Shown piece after piece: positions 25,324 to 33,443 of a DNA stretch of 64,000 bases (positions are counted from its first letter, which is position 1; the number at the start of each line of letters is the position of its first letter). The position numbers and the translations under genes are program-made. Source of the DNA: Acidimicrobiaceae bacterium (GTDB lineage: Bacteria > Actinomycetota > Acidimicrobiia > Acidimicrobiales > Ilumatobacteraceae); assembly GCA_020637235.1 (NCBI GenBank), contig JACJWG010000001.1, positions 310,001 through 374,000 on the forward strand, in the 5' to 3' direction. The notes beneath the pieces were generated by a model. It was not told the origin of the DNA. It was given only the letters and a program-made list of their open reading frames with translations, and did not search any database.

Positions 25324-26258
25324 ACACCTCGGCACCGGCGCGCTCACGAGTGATCGTGTGTGTCGGCACGTACCGGCGCAACGAGCCGCTCGCGGCGCTG
25401 CTCCGTTCGGTGGAGGCTGCGGCCGAACACGCCCGCGACCGCGCCGCGGTCGGCGTGGTGGTGGTGGACGACAACCCCGACGGCGCGGCGCGTCCGGTCG
25501 TCGACGGCTTCGCCGGCCGTTTCGAGCTCGGCGTGCACTACCGCCACGTCGGCAGGGGCAACATCTCGCTCGTGCGCAACGCGGCGATCGACGCCGGCAT
25601 CGAGCTCGGCGACTGGATCGCGATGACCGACGACGACTGCGAGGCCGAACCGCAGTGGCTGACGGCGATGCTCGACGTGCAGGCCACCTATGCAGCCGAC
25701 TGCGTCACGGGACCGTGCCCGGTGACGGTGCCGGCCGGCTCCCCTGCGTGGCTGACCGAGCAGCCGTTCCTGGACGAAGGTGGGCTCGTCGGCAACGACG
25801 GCGCGGTGATGCGCCTCGCCGCCACCCACAACTCGATGATCAGCACCGCGTGGCTGCGCGAACATCCCGAGCACCGCTTCGAGCCCCGCCTCGGGGTGGT
25901 GGGTGGCGAGGACACCGTGTTCTACGGCCTGGCGTACCGCAAGGGCCTCTCGATCCGCTGGGCGGAGAAGGCCGTGGTCCGTGCGACCGAGGGGGCGTCG
26001 CGCACCACCTACCGCTACCGCCTGCGCGTCGCGTTCTGGCTCGGCAACACCTCGGCGGTCACCAACCTCGAGCTCGGGTCGGCGACCCGGACCCGGCTCG
26101 TGATGTGGGGGGTCAAGGCGGTGCTGCGTGGTGCATCTCGCCCGGCGCGGCGCCTGCTCGCACGCCAGTCACCGCAGTGGCGGTACTCGCTGACCGTCGT
26201 GGCGAAGGGTGTCGGTCAGGCCCTCGGCGCGGCCGGGGTGCGTCACCGGCACCACTGA
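25320..26258 (+). CDS. Glycosyltransferase family 2
   Basis: 312 aa, ATG overlapping the previous stop by 4 nt. VIVCVGTYRRNEPLAALLRSVEAA opens the GT-A fold. VVVDDNPDG and AMTDDDCEAEPQWL (metal-binding DDD) follow, and GVVGGEDTVFYGLAYRKG carries the ED catalytic-base motif. It transfers a sugar from an NDP donor to the lipid-linked intermediate. Last gene of the operon that starts at 19011. The stop codon lies inside the first unit of a tandem repeat. Confidence 0.88.
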   Translation: MNTSAPARSRVIVCVGTYRRNEPLAALLRSVEAAAEHARDRAAVGVVVVDDNPDGAARPVVDGFAGRFELGVHYRHVGRGNISLVRNAAIDAGIELGDWIAMTDDDCEAEPQWLTAMLDVQATYAADCVTGPCPVTVPAGSPAWLTEQPFLDEGGLVGNDGAVMRLAATHNSMISTAWLREHPEHRFEPRLGVVGGEDTVFYGLAYRKGLSIRWAEKAVVRATEGASRTTYRYRLRVAFWLGNTSAVTNLELGSATRTRLVMWGVKAVLRGASRPARRLLARQSPQWRYSLTVVAKGVGQALGAAGVRHRHH

Positions 26259-26321
26259 GCGACACCGCCGAGCGACACCGCCGAGCGGCACCGCCCAGCG
26301 GCACCGCCCAGCGCCACCGCC
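26257..26321. repeat. 13-bp tandem repeat, five copies
   Basis: Five consecutive 13-bp units of the form SAGCGVCACCGCC run from 26257 to 26321 with one or two substitutions each. They begin at the stop codon of the GT2 gene and fill most of the gap to the convergent acyltransferase. Confidence 0.9.
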
Positions 26322-26341
26322 GAGCACGGCGTCGTCGCCGA

Positions 26342-27430
26342 TCAGGTCGCGACGGCCACGTCGCCGGTCGCCGGCGTGCGCCGGCGCAGTCGCCGGCTCC
26401 ATTCGAGTGCCGGCTGCTCGAACAGGCGGTAGAACACCGCCGACACCACGATCGAGGCGACGATCGCCGCTGCCATCGTCGCCAGTTCGGCCGCCATCGA
26501 CACGCCGAGCACCTTGCCGCCCAGCCACGACACGGCGCCCATCACCGGCGAGTGCACGAGGTAGAGGCTGAAGCTGATCCGGCCGAGGAACTGGAAGGGA
26601 CCCTGCTCGAGCAGACCACGCGCACCTCGCGGTCCGGTGGTGGCGAGCACGATCAGGCCGGCGACGAAACCAGCACCCGCCACGCGGTCCTGGTGCAGGG
26701 CCCACGCGAACCCGAGGCCGGCGGTGAATGCGCCGAGCACCACCGGCGGGAGCCGCTTCGAGCGGGTCCACTGGATGAGCACGCCGAACACGAACGCGTG
26801 CACGTACGGGCCGAACCAGTTCTCGCGCCCCTCACGCAGCGCGAACAGCGGCGGGACCAACGACGCTGCGGCGAGGACCGTGAGGGCGATCCAGTGGCGG
26901 TGCCACGACCGGTCGGGCACCCGTGCGAGCCCCCAGAGCAGCAATCCGTACAGCAGGTAGAACTGCACCTCCACGTACAGCGTCCAGTGCACACCGTTCA
27001 CCATCGGCATGTTCAACAGATCGGGCAGGTAGAGCACGTGGGCGATCGCCTCGAGCACGCTGGGCGGGTCGAACGTCTCGCTCTTGGCGACGGTCGACAC
27101 GAAGTTCACGACGAGCGCGAACACCACGGCCGCGTAGTACGGGGGGCTCAGGCGGACGAGCCGGCGGGTCATGAAGTTCCCGAAGCCGGGGCCGTCCATC
27201 ACCGTGTGTCGCAGCGAGTGGGCGATCACGAAGCCGCTCAGCACGAAGAACACCGGCACGCCGCCGTTGCCGTGCATGATCAGCGGCTCGCGGATGGCCG
27301 CCGGGATGCGGTCGAGCGAGTTGGGCAGGTACTGCTCGGTGTGGTTGAACACGACCCACAGCGACGCGAGCCCGCGGAGCGCGTCGAGGAAGTGGTGGTG
27401 GCCCACCTGGGGCGCGCCGGTCGCGTTCAC
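26342..27430 (-). CDS. Acyltransferase family 3 membrane protein (OafA/YrhL-like)
   Basis: 362 aa. HHHFLDALRGLASLWVVFNH at the N-terminus has the conserved Arg and the His of the first helix. GGVPVFFVLSGFVIAHSL and FMTRRLVRLSPPYYAAVVFAL (R-x10-R region) follow, then about eight more helices ending in FYRLFEQPALEWSRRL. These proteins acetylate or otherwise O-acylate sugars on the outside of the membrane using cytoplasmic acyl-CoA. It lies convergent to the Wzx/Wzy operon and divergent from the GT4 gene, so O-acylation of the same polymer is likely. Confidence 0.9.
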   Translation of the reverse strand: MNATGAPQVGHHHFLDALRGLASLWVVFNHTEQYLPNSLDRIPAAIREPLIMHGNGGVPVFFVLSGFVIAHSLRHTVMDGPGFGNFMTRRLVRLSPPYYAAVVFALVVNFVSTVAKSETFDPPSVLEAIAHVLYLPDLLNMPMVNGVHWTLYVEVQFYLLYGLLLWGLARVPDRSWHRHWIALTVLAAASLVPPLFALREGRENWFGPYVHAFVFGVLIQWTRSKRLPPVVLGAFTAGLGFAWALHQDRVAGAGFVAGLIVLATTGPRGARGLLEQGPFQFLGRISFSLYLVHSPVMGAVSWLGGKVLGVSMAAELATMAAAIVASIVVSAVFYRLFEQPALEWSRRLRRRTPATGDVAVAT

Positions 27431-27529
27431 GGGACGATTATCGATCGCATCACACCGAACTTCAGCAAGATCTCGTCAAATCTGCACCATCGCGCCGCAT
27501 CGTGTGGTCCCTCGGCCATCCTGGGCGCG

Positions 27530-28762
27530 ATGCGTGTCGCCTACCTGACGAGCTTCTATCCGCGGGTCACCGACGTCTGGTTGCAGCGTGAGGTGCGCGC
27601 GCTGCGGGCCCGTGGGGTCGATCTGCACACGTTCACCGTGCGGTCGACGGACCCTGCGGGGTTGTTGTCCGACGCGCAGCGTGACGAGCACGCGCGCACG
27701 ACGGCGATCCTGCCGTCGTCACCGATCACCATCGTGCGAGCGCACGCCGCCGCCGTCACACGGGGTCCCGGCCGCTACCTGCGAGCGGTGCGCCTCGCGC
27801 TCGCCACGCGCACTCCTGGCCTCGCGACCAGCTTGAAGCAGGTCGCGTACTTCGTGGAGGCCGGCGTGCTCGCCGCCGAGCTCCGCCGTCGCCGGATCGA
27901 CCACCTGCACAACCACCTGAGCGATGCGAGTTGCACCGTCGCGATGCTCGCATCGGAGCTGTCGGGGGTGCCGTTCAGCTTCACGATGCACGGCCCGAGC
28001 ATCTTCTACGAACCCGAGAAGTGGCGGATCGACGAGAAGCTGCGGCGAGCCCGCTACGTGGCGTGCATCAGCTGGTTCTGCCGCAGCCAGGCAGCGGCGT
28101 GGGTCGAACCCGAGCACTGGGAGAAGCTGAAGATCGTGCACTGCGGGGTCGACGTCGACGAGCTGCGCCCGTCGCACGGGTCGGACGGCACGCAGTTGCT
28201 GTTCGTCGGGCGACTCACCGGCTTCAAGGGCCTACCCGTGCTGCTCGACGCGATGCCGTCGATCGTCGAGCGTCGTCCCGGCACCCGTCTGGTATTGGTG
28301 GGAGACGGCCCCGACCGCGAGGCCCTGGAGGCACAGGTGCGCCGGCTCGGGTTGGGCGACTCGGTCGAGTTCGCCGGCAGCCGGTCGCCCGCCGACGTGG
28401 CCGCGCTGCTGGCCGCGACCGACGTCTTCGTGCTCCCGAGCTTCGCGGAGGGTGTGCCGACGGTGCTGATGGAGGCGCTCGGTGCCGAGGTACCGGTCGT
28501 CACCACGCGCATCGCCGGCGTGAGCGAGCTGGTGGAGGACGGCGTGAGCGGGCTGCTCGTGCCGCCGTCCGATCCGAGCGCGCTGGCCGACGCCGTGTCG
28601 AGCCTGCTCGGCGACCCGGAACGGCGCCGCGAGATGGGCGCCAACGGGCGCCGGGTGGTGCTCGAGCAGTTCGACGCCGCCGTGGAGGCGTCGCGTCACC
28701 TGACGTTGCTGCACGCCGACGACCCGGTGACGGGCACGCCGGTGCGGCCACCCTCGCGCTGA
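27530..28762 (+). CDS. Glycosyltransferase family 4 (WcaL-like)
   Basis: 410 aa from ATG 27530 (MRVAYLTSFYPRVTDVWLQREV). GT-B fold: the N-terminal domain has LHNHLSDASCTVAML and FSFTMHGPSIFYEP. The C-terminal domain has LLFVGRLTGFKGLPVLLDAM, LVLVGDGPDREALE and FAEGVPTVLMEALGAEVPVVTT with the E-x7-E donor-binding motif. The combination resembles colanic-acid glycosyltransferase WcaL. It faces the acyltransferase divergently across a 99-bp AT-richer gap with no clear promoter. A bidirectional hairpin follows its stop. Confidence 0.92.
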   Translation: MRVAYLTSFYPRVTDVWLQREVRALRARGVDLHTFTVRSTDPAGLLSDAQRDEHARTTAILPSSPITIVRAHAAAVTRGPGRYLRAVRLALATRTPGLATSLKQVAYFVEAGVLAAELRRRRIDHLHNHLSDASCTVAMLASELSGVPFSFTMHGPSIFYEPEKWRIDEKLRRARYVACISWFCRSQAAAWVEPEHWEKLKIVHCGVDVDELRPSHGSDGTQLLFVGRLTGFKGLPVLLDAMPSIVERRPGTRLVLVGDGPDREALEAQVRRLGLGDSVEFAGSRSPADVAALLAATDVFVLPSFAEGVPTVLMEALGAEVPVVTTRIAGVSELVEDGVSGLLVPPSDPSALADAVSSLLGDPERRREMGANGRRVVLEQFDAAVEASRHLTLLHADDPVTGTPVRPPSR

Positions 28763-28795
28763 GGAACGCCGGCGGGCGCGCCGGGTGCGCCTCAG
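28759..28795. terminator. Branched hairpin between convergent genes
   Basis: Outer arms CTGAGG (28759-28764) and CCTCAG (28790-28795) enclose an inner stem CCGGCG / CGCCGG (28769-28774 / 28779-28784). The outer arms include both stop-codon regions, so it could terminate transcription from both sides. Confidence 0.6.
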
Positions 28796-29649
28796 GCCTG
28801 GGTGTACTGGTTGATCAGCGACACGGTCTGCTGGATGTTGCCCCGCGACGACGCACCGAACACGATCGACTCGATGCGTGGGCGCTCGCAGATCCAGCGG
28901 ATCGCCTCTTCGGGCGGGATCGCCCCCGAGGCCAGCACCGACATCGCGACGCACCGCACCGACGTGGTCTCGAGCGCGTGGTCGTACGCCTCGATGCCAC
29001 CCGACATGCGGAAGCCGATCTTGTTGTAGTTGCAACACACGATCGGGCGTTCGATGCCCACCTTCTCGAGCACCGGTACGAGCATCGGCATGTTCATCGA
29101 GAAGAAGCCGGCCTCGGCGCCGTAGTGCGACTTCACGTGGTCGGCGAAGTCCTTGAACAGATCGTGCATCTTCAACCCGAGCAGCAGGTCGGTGATCACG
29201 TTCTGCAGGAAGATCACCGGCGTGTCGGCCTTCGCGAAGCGCTTCATCTCGGCGTCGACGAGCATCGACATGAGCTGCTCGACGTCCTTGCGCATCGCCG
29301 AGCGTGCGCCCTTGACGAGCATCTCCATCATCCCGCCGGGGGCGTACTGCTTCACGGTCTCCATGACGCCGAGTTCGCTCACGGCGTTGGCGTACTTGTG
29401 GGCGTACGGCATGCCGGGGTAGTAGACGAACCCGTCGAAGTCGCCCCGACGCTCGATCTCGTCGACGACGTCACCGATCTGGTCGTGGGTGGTGCACATG
29501 AAGGTGCGGATGCCGGCTTCGTATGCGTCGCGCAGCACCTTCACGATGCTCGACGTCTCCTTGAAGCGGACGGCCTGGGCGCGTGCTTTCTCCTCGGACA
29601 TGTGGTTCACGCCGAAGAACTGGTTGTCGCCGAACATGATCCGGTCCAT
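28792..29649 (-). CDS. Uncharacterised TIM-barrel/aldo-keto-reductase-like protein
   Basis: 285 aa. The sequence begins MDRIMFGDNQFFGVNHMSEEKA and has alternating beta/alpha segments: GIRTFMCTTHDQIGDVVDEIER, DGFVYYPGMPYAHKYANAV, RPIVCCNYNKIGFRM, then RIESIVFGASSRGNIQQTVSLI at the end. The last resembles the C-terminal strand-helix of aldo/keto reductases (IVFGASS.. pattern). The AKR catalytic Tyr/Lys pair is not evident, so enzyme activity is unsure. It is 3 nt downstream of a Gfo/Idh/MocA gene and certainly co-expressed, which suggests the two act on the same sugar derivative. Confidence 0.55.
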   Translation of the reverse strand: MDRIMFGDNQFFGVNHMSEEKARAQAVRFKETSSIVKVLRDAYEAGIRTFMCTTHDQIGDVVDEIERRGDFDGFVYYPGMPYAHKYANAVSELGVMETVKQYAPGGMMEMLVKGARSAMRKDVEQLMSMLVDAEMKRFAKADTPVIFLQNVITDLLLGLKMHDLFKDFADHVKSHYGAEAGFFSMNMPMLVPVLEKVGIERPIVCCNYNKIGFRMSGGIEAYDHALETTSVRCVAMSVLASGAIPPEEAIRWICERPRIESIVFGASSRGNIQQTVSLINQYTQA

Positions 29650-29652
29650 GGG

Positions 29653-30675
29653 TCAGCGTCCTGCCTTGTCGCGCTCGATGATGCGGTCGATGGTCCAGTC
29701 GGTGGCGTACGCGCTCTCGAAGCTGTTCTGCGGGTGCGGGTTGCGCTTGTCGACAGCCTCGACGAAGGCGTCGACCTGGGCCGAGTACTCCTCGCCGCGG
29801 AGGTAGTAGCTCACGGGCGCCTGCAGGTCGGTGATGTAGCGCGTGGTCCAGCCCTCCGGATACTGCTCGAAACTTGCGCCTTTCTTCAGGAAGACTTGAA
29901 GTTCCTGGCGGTCGGCGAGGATCTTGCCGTGGCTGCCGTACACCGCGATCGTGGTGCTCATCTTGCGGTGCGTCTCGTCGCTCCAGTTGGTCTCGAGCTG
30001 GCCCGAGAACCCACCGGCGTAGTCGAACAGCGCGTACACCGCGTCCTCGACGTCCTTGGAGTAGATGTTGTGCAGACGGGCGCCCACCACCGACTTCGGC
30101 GGGCCGACGACGAAGTTCATGAGGTCGACGACGTGCGATGCGTAGTCGTGCAGGCAGCCACCACCTTCGGACTTCTTCGAGCGCCACGTGAAGCCGGTCT
30201 TCGGCTTGGTGACCACCGGACCCGAGGCCTTGCCGTCGACGTGGTACACCTGCCCGACGGCGCCGGCCTGGACGAGGCGGGCGACCTCCTGGAAGGTGCC
30301 GATGAACCGGTTGTGGTAGCCGACCTGGTTGGCCAGGCCGCGCGACACGGCCAGCTGCGAGAGGCGCCACGAGTCGGCCGAGCTCAGCGTGAGCGGCTTC
30401 TCGACGAACACCTGCACGTCGTGCTCGAGGGCGTACGAGGCCACCTCCACGTGGGTGACCGACGGGGTGGCCACGACGATCGCGTCGGGCCGGGTCTCGT
30501 CGATGAGCCGCTCGTGGTTCTTGTAGGTCTCGATGCCGGTCTGTGACTTCACCGCGGAAGCCACGAACGATTGGGGCTCCACGATCCCGACGATCTCCAC
30601 GTCGGGATGTGCGCCGAAGATCGCCAGATGGGAGAGCCCCATCTTCCCGACCCCGATGATGCCGATCCGCGCCAT
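29653..30675 (-). CDS. Gfo/Idh/MocA family oxidoreductase
   Basis: 340 aa from ATG 30675. MARIGIIGVGKMGLSHLAIFGAHPDVEIVGIVEP is the Rossmann start. VQVFVEKPLTLSSADSWRL has the EKP motif, and GGGCLHDYASHVVDLMNFVVG carries the conserved His/Asp region of the C-terminal domain. It is likely an NAD(P)-dependent sugar or nucleotide-sugar dehydrogenase serving the glycan pathway. On the minus strand TAGCGT lies 8 nt before the ATG, pointing to a leaderless transcript. Followed after 3 nt by the TIM-barrel-like gene. Confidence 0.87.
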   Translation of the reverse strand: MARIGIIGVGKMGLSHLAIFGAHPDVEIVGIVEPQSFVASAVKSQTGIETYKNHERLIDETRPDAIVVATPSVTHVEVASYALEHDVQVFVEKPLTLSSADSWRLSQLAVSRGLANQVGYHNRFIGTFQEVARLVQAGAVGQVYHVDGKASGPVVTKPKTGFTWRSKKSEGGGCLHDYASHVVDLMNFVVGPPKSVVGARLHNIYSKDVEDAVYALFDYAGGFSGQLETNWSDETHRKMSTTIAVYGSHGKILADRQELQVFLKKGASFEQYPEGWTTRYITDLQAPVSYYLRGEEYSAQVDAFVEAVDKRNPHPQNSFESAYATDWTIDRIIERDKAGR

Positions 30676-30798
30676 GACGGGGCACGCTATCGGAGCGGTT
30701 GCCAGCACCGTCGGACCAAATGTGACGATGTCGTCACGCAGTGTGGTCGTCGGGGTGGGTGAGGGCCGGGTCGTGTGGCCCATCGCGGCGCCGACCCG

Positions 30799-30827
30799 TT
30801 GGCCACGGCCGGCAGGGGGTCTACGGT
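30799..30827 (+). promoter_or_regulatory. Promoter giving a leaderless wecG-type mRNA (TTGGCC-N17-TACGGT)
   Basis: TTGGCC at 30799-30804 and TACGGT at 30822-30827 are 17 bp apart. Transcription would start about 30834-30835, exactly at the GTG start codon, and no Shine-Dalgarno sequence is present. Confidence 0.65.
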
Positions 30828-30834
30828 CGTCGGC

Positions 30835-31662
30835 GTGATCGACCAACATCTCGAACCCGCCGTCGAGCCCACCGAGCAGGCCGAGCCCTCGCCAGCGCCC
30901 CACCAGGCGCGGCGGTTCCGCCGGATCCCGCTGCTGAACGTCGAGATCGACGACATGACGATGGACGACCTGCTCGCCCTGCGCAGTGGCAGCTTCGTCA
31001 CGCTGCACGTCGACATGCTCGGCAAGCTGCAGCGCGACCGTTCGTTCTACGAGATCTGGCCGACGTTCCAGTACGTCACCTGCGACAGCCAGTTCCTGGT
31101 GTTCGCGATGAAGTTGATGGGCCGGCCGGTGCGTGAGCGGGTGTCGGGCTCGGACTTCCTGCCGCGCTTCTACACCCAGCACGCGAACGATCCCGACACC
31201 ACGATCTTCCTGTTCGGCGCGGCGCCCGGTATCGCCGAGGTCGCGGCCGAGAAGATCAACGCCAAGGTCGGTCGCCAGATCGTGGTGGGCACCGCGAGCC
31301 CGCCGTTCGACCTGGTCGACGGTTCACCCGAGGACGACGCCTTCGTCGAGCAGATCATCGCCTCCGGCGCGACCGTGGTGGTGGTGGGCCTCGCCGCCGG
31401 CCGGCAGGAGAAGTGGATCGCCTCGCACCGCGACCGGCTGCCCGGCGTGCGGCTGATCCTGCCGCTCGGCGGCACCATCGACTACGAGGCCGGCTCGGTG
31501 AAGCGTCCGCCGGCCTGGGTGACCAACGTGGGCCTCGAGTGGTTCTGGCGCCTCGCACGCGAGCCGAAGCGCCGCTTCCGCCGCTACGTGATCGAGCAGC
31601 CACGGATCATCCCCGCACTGGTGAAGGACCACCTCGGTCGCTACCGGAACCCGTTCGCGTGA
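30835..31662 (+). CDS. WecG/TagA/CpsF family glycosyltransferase (GT26)
   Basis: 275 aa from GTG 30835, the start expected for a leaderless transcript; an in-frame ATG at 30775 lies upstream of the promoter. After a short Pro-rich N-terminus come FVTLHVDMLGKLQRDRSFYEIW, the hallmark RVSGSDFLPRFY, TIFLFGAAPGIAEVAAEKI, and VVVVGLAAGRQEKWIA, then VGGTIDYEAG-type residues. GT26 enzymes add the second sugar (for example ManNAc or GlcA) to an undecaprenyl-linked sugar. It overlaps the acetyltransferase gene by 4 nt. Confidence 0.92.
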   Translation: MIDQHLEPAVEPTEQAEPSPAPHQARRFRRIPLLNVEIDDMTMDDLLALRSGSFVTLHVDMLGKLQRDRSFYEIWPTFQYVTCDSQFLVFAMKLMGRPVRERVSGSDFLPRFYTQHANDPDTTIFLFGAAPGIAEVAAEKINAKVGRQIVVGTASPPFDLVDGSPEDDAFVEQIIASGATVVVVGLAAGRQEKWIASHRDRLPGVRLILPLGGTIDYEAGSVKRPPAWVTNVGLEWFWRLAREPKRRFRRYVIEQPRIIPALVKDHLGRYRNPFA

Positions 31663-32231
31663 CCGGCACCACGACCCGTCGGGCGGGCTACGAGAACTGC
31701 AACCCCGAGGGCATCGGGCTCGTCGCGCTGCTGCGCGAAGACCTGACCACCCACGAAGGCGACTGGACGACGCCGGGTTTCCGGGCGCTCGTCGTGCACC
31801 GGCTCGGCAACTGGCGGATGGGCGTGGCGTCGTTCGCCCTGCGTGCGCCGCTGTCGATGCTGTACCGGTTGGCGTACCGGCGGATCATCCGCAGCTACGG
31901 CATCGAGTTGCCCTACTCGGTGATCGTCGGCCGTCGTGTGCGTATCGACCACCACTCCGGGATCGTGGTGAACGGCTACAGCGTCATCGGCGACGAGTGC
32001 GTCCTGCGCCAGAACACCACGCTCGGCATCCCCAGCACCGACCAGCCCGACGCCGCGCCGGTGCTCGGCCGCGGGGTCGACGTCGGTGTCGGCGTCGTGA
32101 TCCTCGGCCGCATCCACGTGGGCGACGGTGCTGTGATCGGGGCCAACGCCGTGGTGGTGCGCGACGTCCCTGCCGGCGCGACGGCCGTCGGCATACCGGC
32201 CCGGGTGCTCGAACGGCGACCACCCGGCTGA
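31659..32231 (+). CDS. Serine acetyltransferase-like hexapeptide acyltransferase (WcaB/CysE type)
   Basis: 190 aa, GTG start overlapping the previous stop by 4 nt. An alpha-helical N-terminal part (REDLTTHEGDWTTPGFRALVVHRLGNW) resembles CysE/WcaB. The C-terminal left-handed beta-helix has hexapeptide repeats (IDHHSGIVVNGYSVIGDECVL, with the catalytic His pair region) and ends VGDGAVIGANAVVVRDVPAGATAVGIPARVL. It is likely an acetyl-CoA-dependent sugar O-acetyltransferase in the cytoplasm. Its place between a GT26 and a GT8 makes amino-acid synthesis unlikely. Confidence 0.85.
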   Translation: MTGTTTRRAGYENCNPEGIGLVALLREDLTTHEGDWTTPGFRALVVHRLGNWRMGVASFALRAPLSMLYRLAYRRIIRSYGIELPYSVIVGRRVRIDHHSGIVVNGYSVIGDECVLRQNTTLGIPSTDQPDAAPVLGRGVDVGVGVVILGRIHVGDGAVIGANAVVVRDVPAGATAVGIPARVLERRPPG

Positions 32232-32272
32232 CTGCAGCACGACACGACCGCCGCCGACCAGGGAGAGGATCG

Positions 32273-33235
32273 ATGGGTGTGATCGAGGACAGACACGACG
32301 GATCGGGGCGAACCCCGGCGGGCGGACGCGCGAGCGGCGAGATCGCCGTGGCGTGCGCCGGCGACGACGGCTACGCGATGCCACTCGCGGTGATGCTGCG
32401 CAGCCTCGGCGAGCACCTCGGCGCGGACCGCAGTGCCGTCGCCCACGTCCTCGACTGCGGCATCGGGGAGCCCAACCGTCAGCGCCTGCTCCGCTCACTC
32501 GACGGGCTGCCGATCACGCTCGCGTGGCACCGCCCCGACCTCGGCCGGATCCGGTCGGCCCGGCCGGGCGAGCAGTTCGCCGTCAGCACCTACGCCAGGT
32601 TGCTGATGCCCGAGCTGATCGACGAGCCCCACGTGGTGTACCTCGACGGCGACGTGCTCGTGCTCGACGACGTCGGCGTGCTGTTCGACCTGCCGATCGC
32701 CCCGTTCGCCGCCCTTGCCGTCACCGACCCGACGGGCGCCGGGCACCTCGCCGACGCCGAGCACCTCCCGGCCGCACTGCGCGAGGCGCACCCAGCTGCT
32801 CGGTACGCGAACACCGGCATCTTGCCGATCGACCTCGACGACGCACGACGCACGGGCTTCACCGACGACGCCCTCGCACTCCTCACCGAGTTGCCGGGCC
32901 GGCCGAAGTGGGTCGACCAGGACCTCATCTGTGTCGTGCTCGCCGACCGGATCGGGCCGCTGCCCGCACGGTGGAACGCCTACGCGAACGTGTTCATCGA
33001 CATCCACGGGCCGTCCCACCTGCCCGCCGACGAGCAGGCCGAGGCACACGACCACCCGGCGATCGTCCACTACACGCTCGACAGCAAACCCTGGCGCCGG
33101 AAGTGCCCGCACCCGATGCAGGCGCAGTGGTTCGAGGCCGTCGACCGCACCGCCTGGCGCGGGTTCCGGCCGAACTACTGGAACGACCCGCCCGACTGGC
33201 GAGCGAGGTTGGCGCGGATGCGTCGCCACCGGTAG
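32273..33235 (+). CDS. Glycosyltransferase family 8
   Basis: 320 aa, ATG 32273 with GGGAGAGG upstream. GT8 hallmarks: IAVACAGDDGYAMPLAVMLRSL at the start of the GT-A fold, VVYLDGDVLVLDDV with the metal-binding DxD, NTGILPIDLD, and near the C-terminus HYTLDSKPW (H-x5-KPW). GT8 enzymes transfer galactose, glucose or galacturonate with retention. Last gene of the polysaccharide locus. The rplC promoter appears to overlap its 3' end. Confidence 0.92.
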   Translation: MGVIEDRHDGSGRTPAGGRASGEIAVACAGDDGYAMPLAVMLRSLGEHLGADRSAVAHVLDCGIGEPNRQRLLRSLDGLPITLAWHRPDLGRIRSARPGEQFAVSTYARLLMPELIDEPHVVYLDGDVLVLDDVGVLFDLPIAPFAALAVTDPTGAGHLADAEHLPAALREAHPAARYANTGILPIDLDDARRTGFTDDALALLTELPGRPKWVDQDLICVVLADRIGPLPARWNAYANVFIDIHGPSHLPADEQAEAHDHPAIVHYTLDSKPWRRKCPHPMQAQWFEAVDRTAWRGFRPNYWNDPPDWRARLARMRRHR

Positions 33236-33238
33236 CGT
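33209..33238 (+). promoter_or_regulatory. Candidate promoter for the rplC-map operon (TTGGCG-N18-TAGCGT)
   Basis: TTGGCG at 33209-33214 and TAGCGT at 33233-33238, 18 bp apart, overlap the 3' end of the GT8 gene. The same -10 hexamer is used at 6673. Transcription from about 33245 would give a 200-nt leader before rplC. Confidence 0.55.
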
Positions 33239-33244
33239 TGCCAA

Positions 33245-33443
33245 GTCAATCGACGTCCGGGTGAGCCCCTCGTCGACCGTCAGGTCGCACGAGGGGGACC
33301 ACACGGCACAACACGAGTTCGGTGCTCCGCCGGTCCATGGACCTGCGGAGCATTTGCGTGAACGGCGCCGGTCACGGTGCCGTGCCAGAACCAGGTGAAC
33401 ACATCCCGGCACTGCGCCGGGTCCGAAGGAAAAGGCTGCCGAC
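33245..33443 (+). promoter_or_regulatory. Structured leader of the rplC operon with four stem-loops
   Basis: The 208-bp gap holds four hairpins in series. (1) 33266-33296: arms CCCCTCGT / ACGAGGGG with an inner CGACC / GGTCG. (2) 33323-33352: arms TGCTCCGC / GCGGAGCA with an inner GGTCC / GGACC, followed by TTT. (3) A GGCGCCG / CGGTGCC stem near 33363-33380. (4) A CCCGGC / GCCGGG stem near 33407-33420, before the AAGGAAAAGG region upstream of the ATG. Hairpin 2 with its T-run looks like an attenuator. In many bacteria an S10-operon leader is the target of L4 autoregulation; whether this one is so is unknown. Confidence 0.55.

Noticed and set aside
16135..26321. Tandem repeats as CRISPR arrays
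   Set aside because: Units are 13-17 bp, directly adjacent and without spacers, and no cas genes are nearby.
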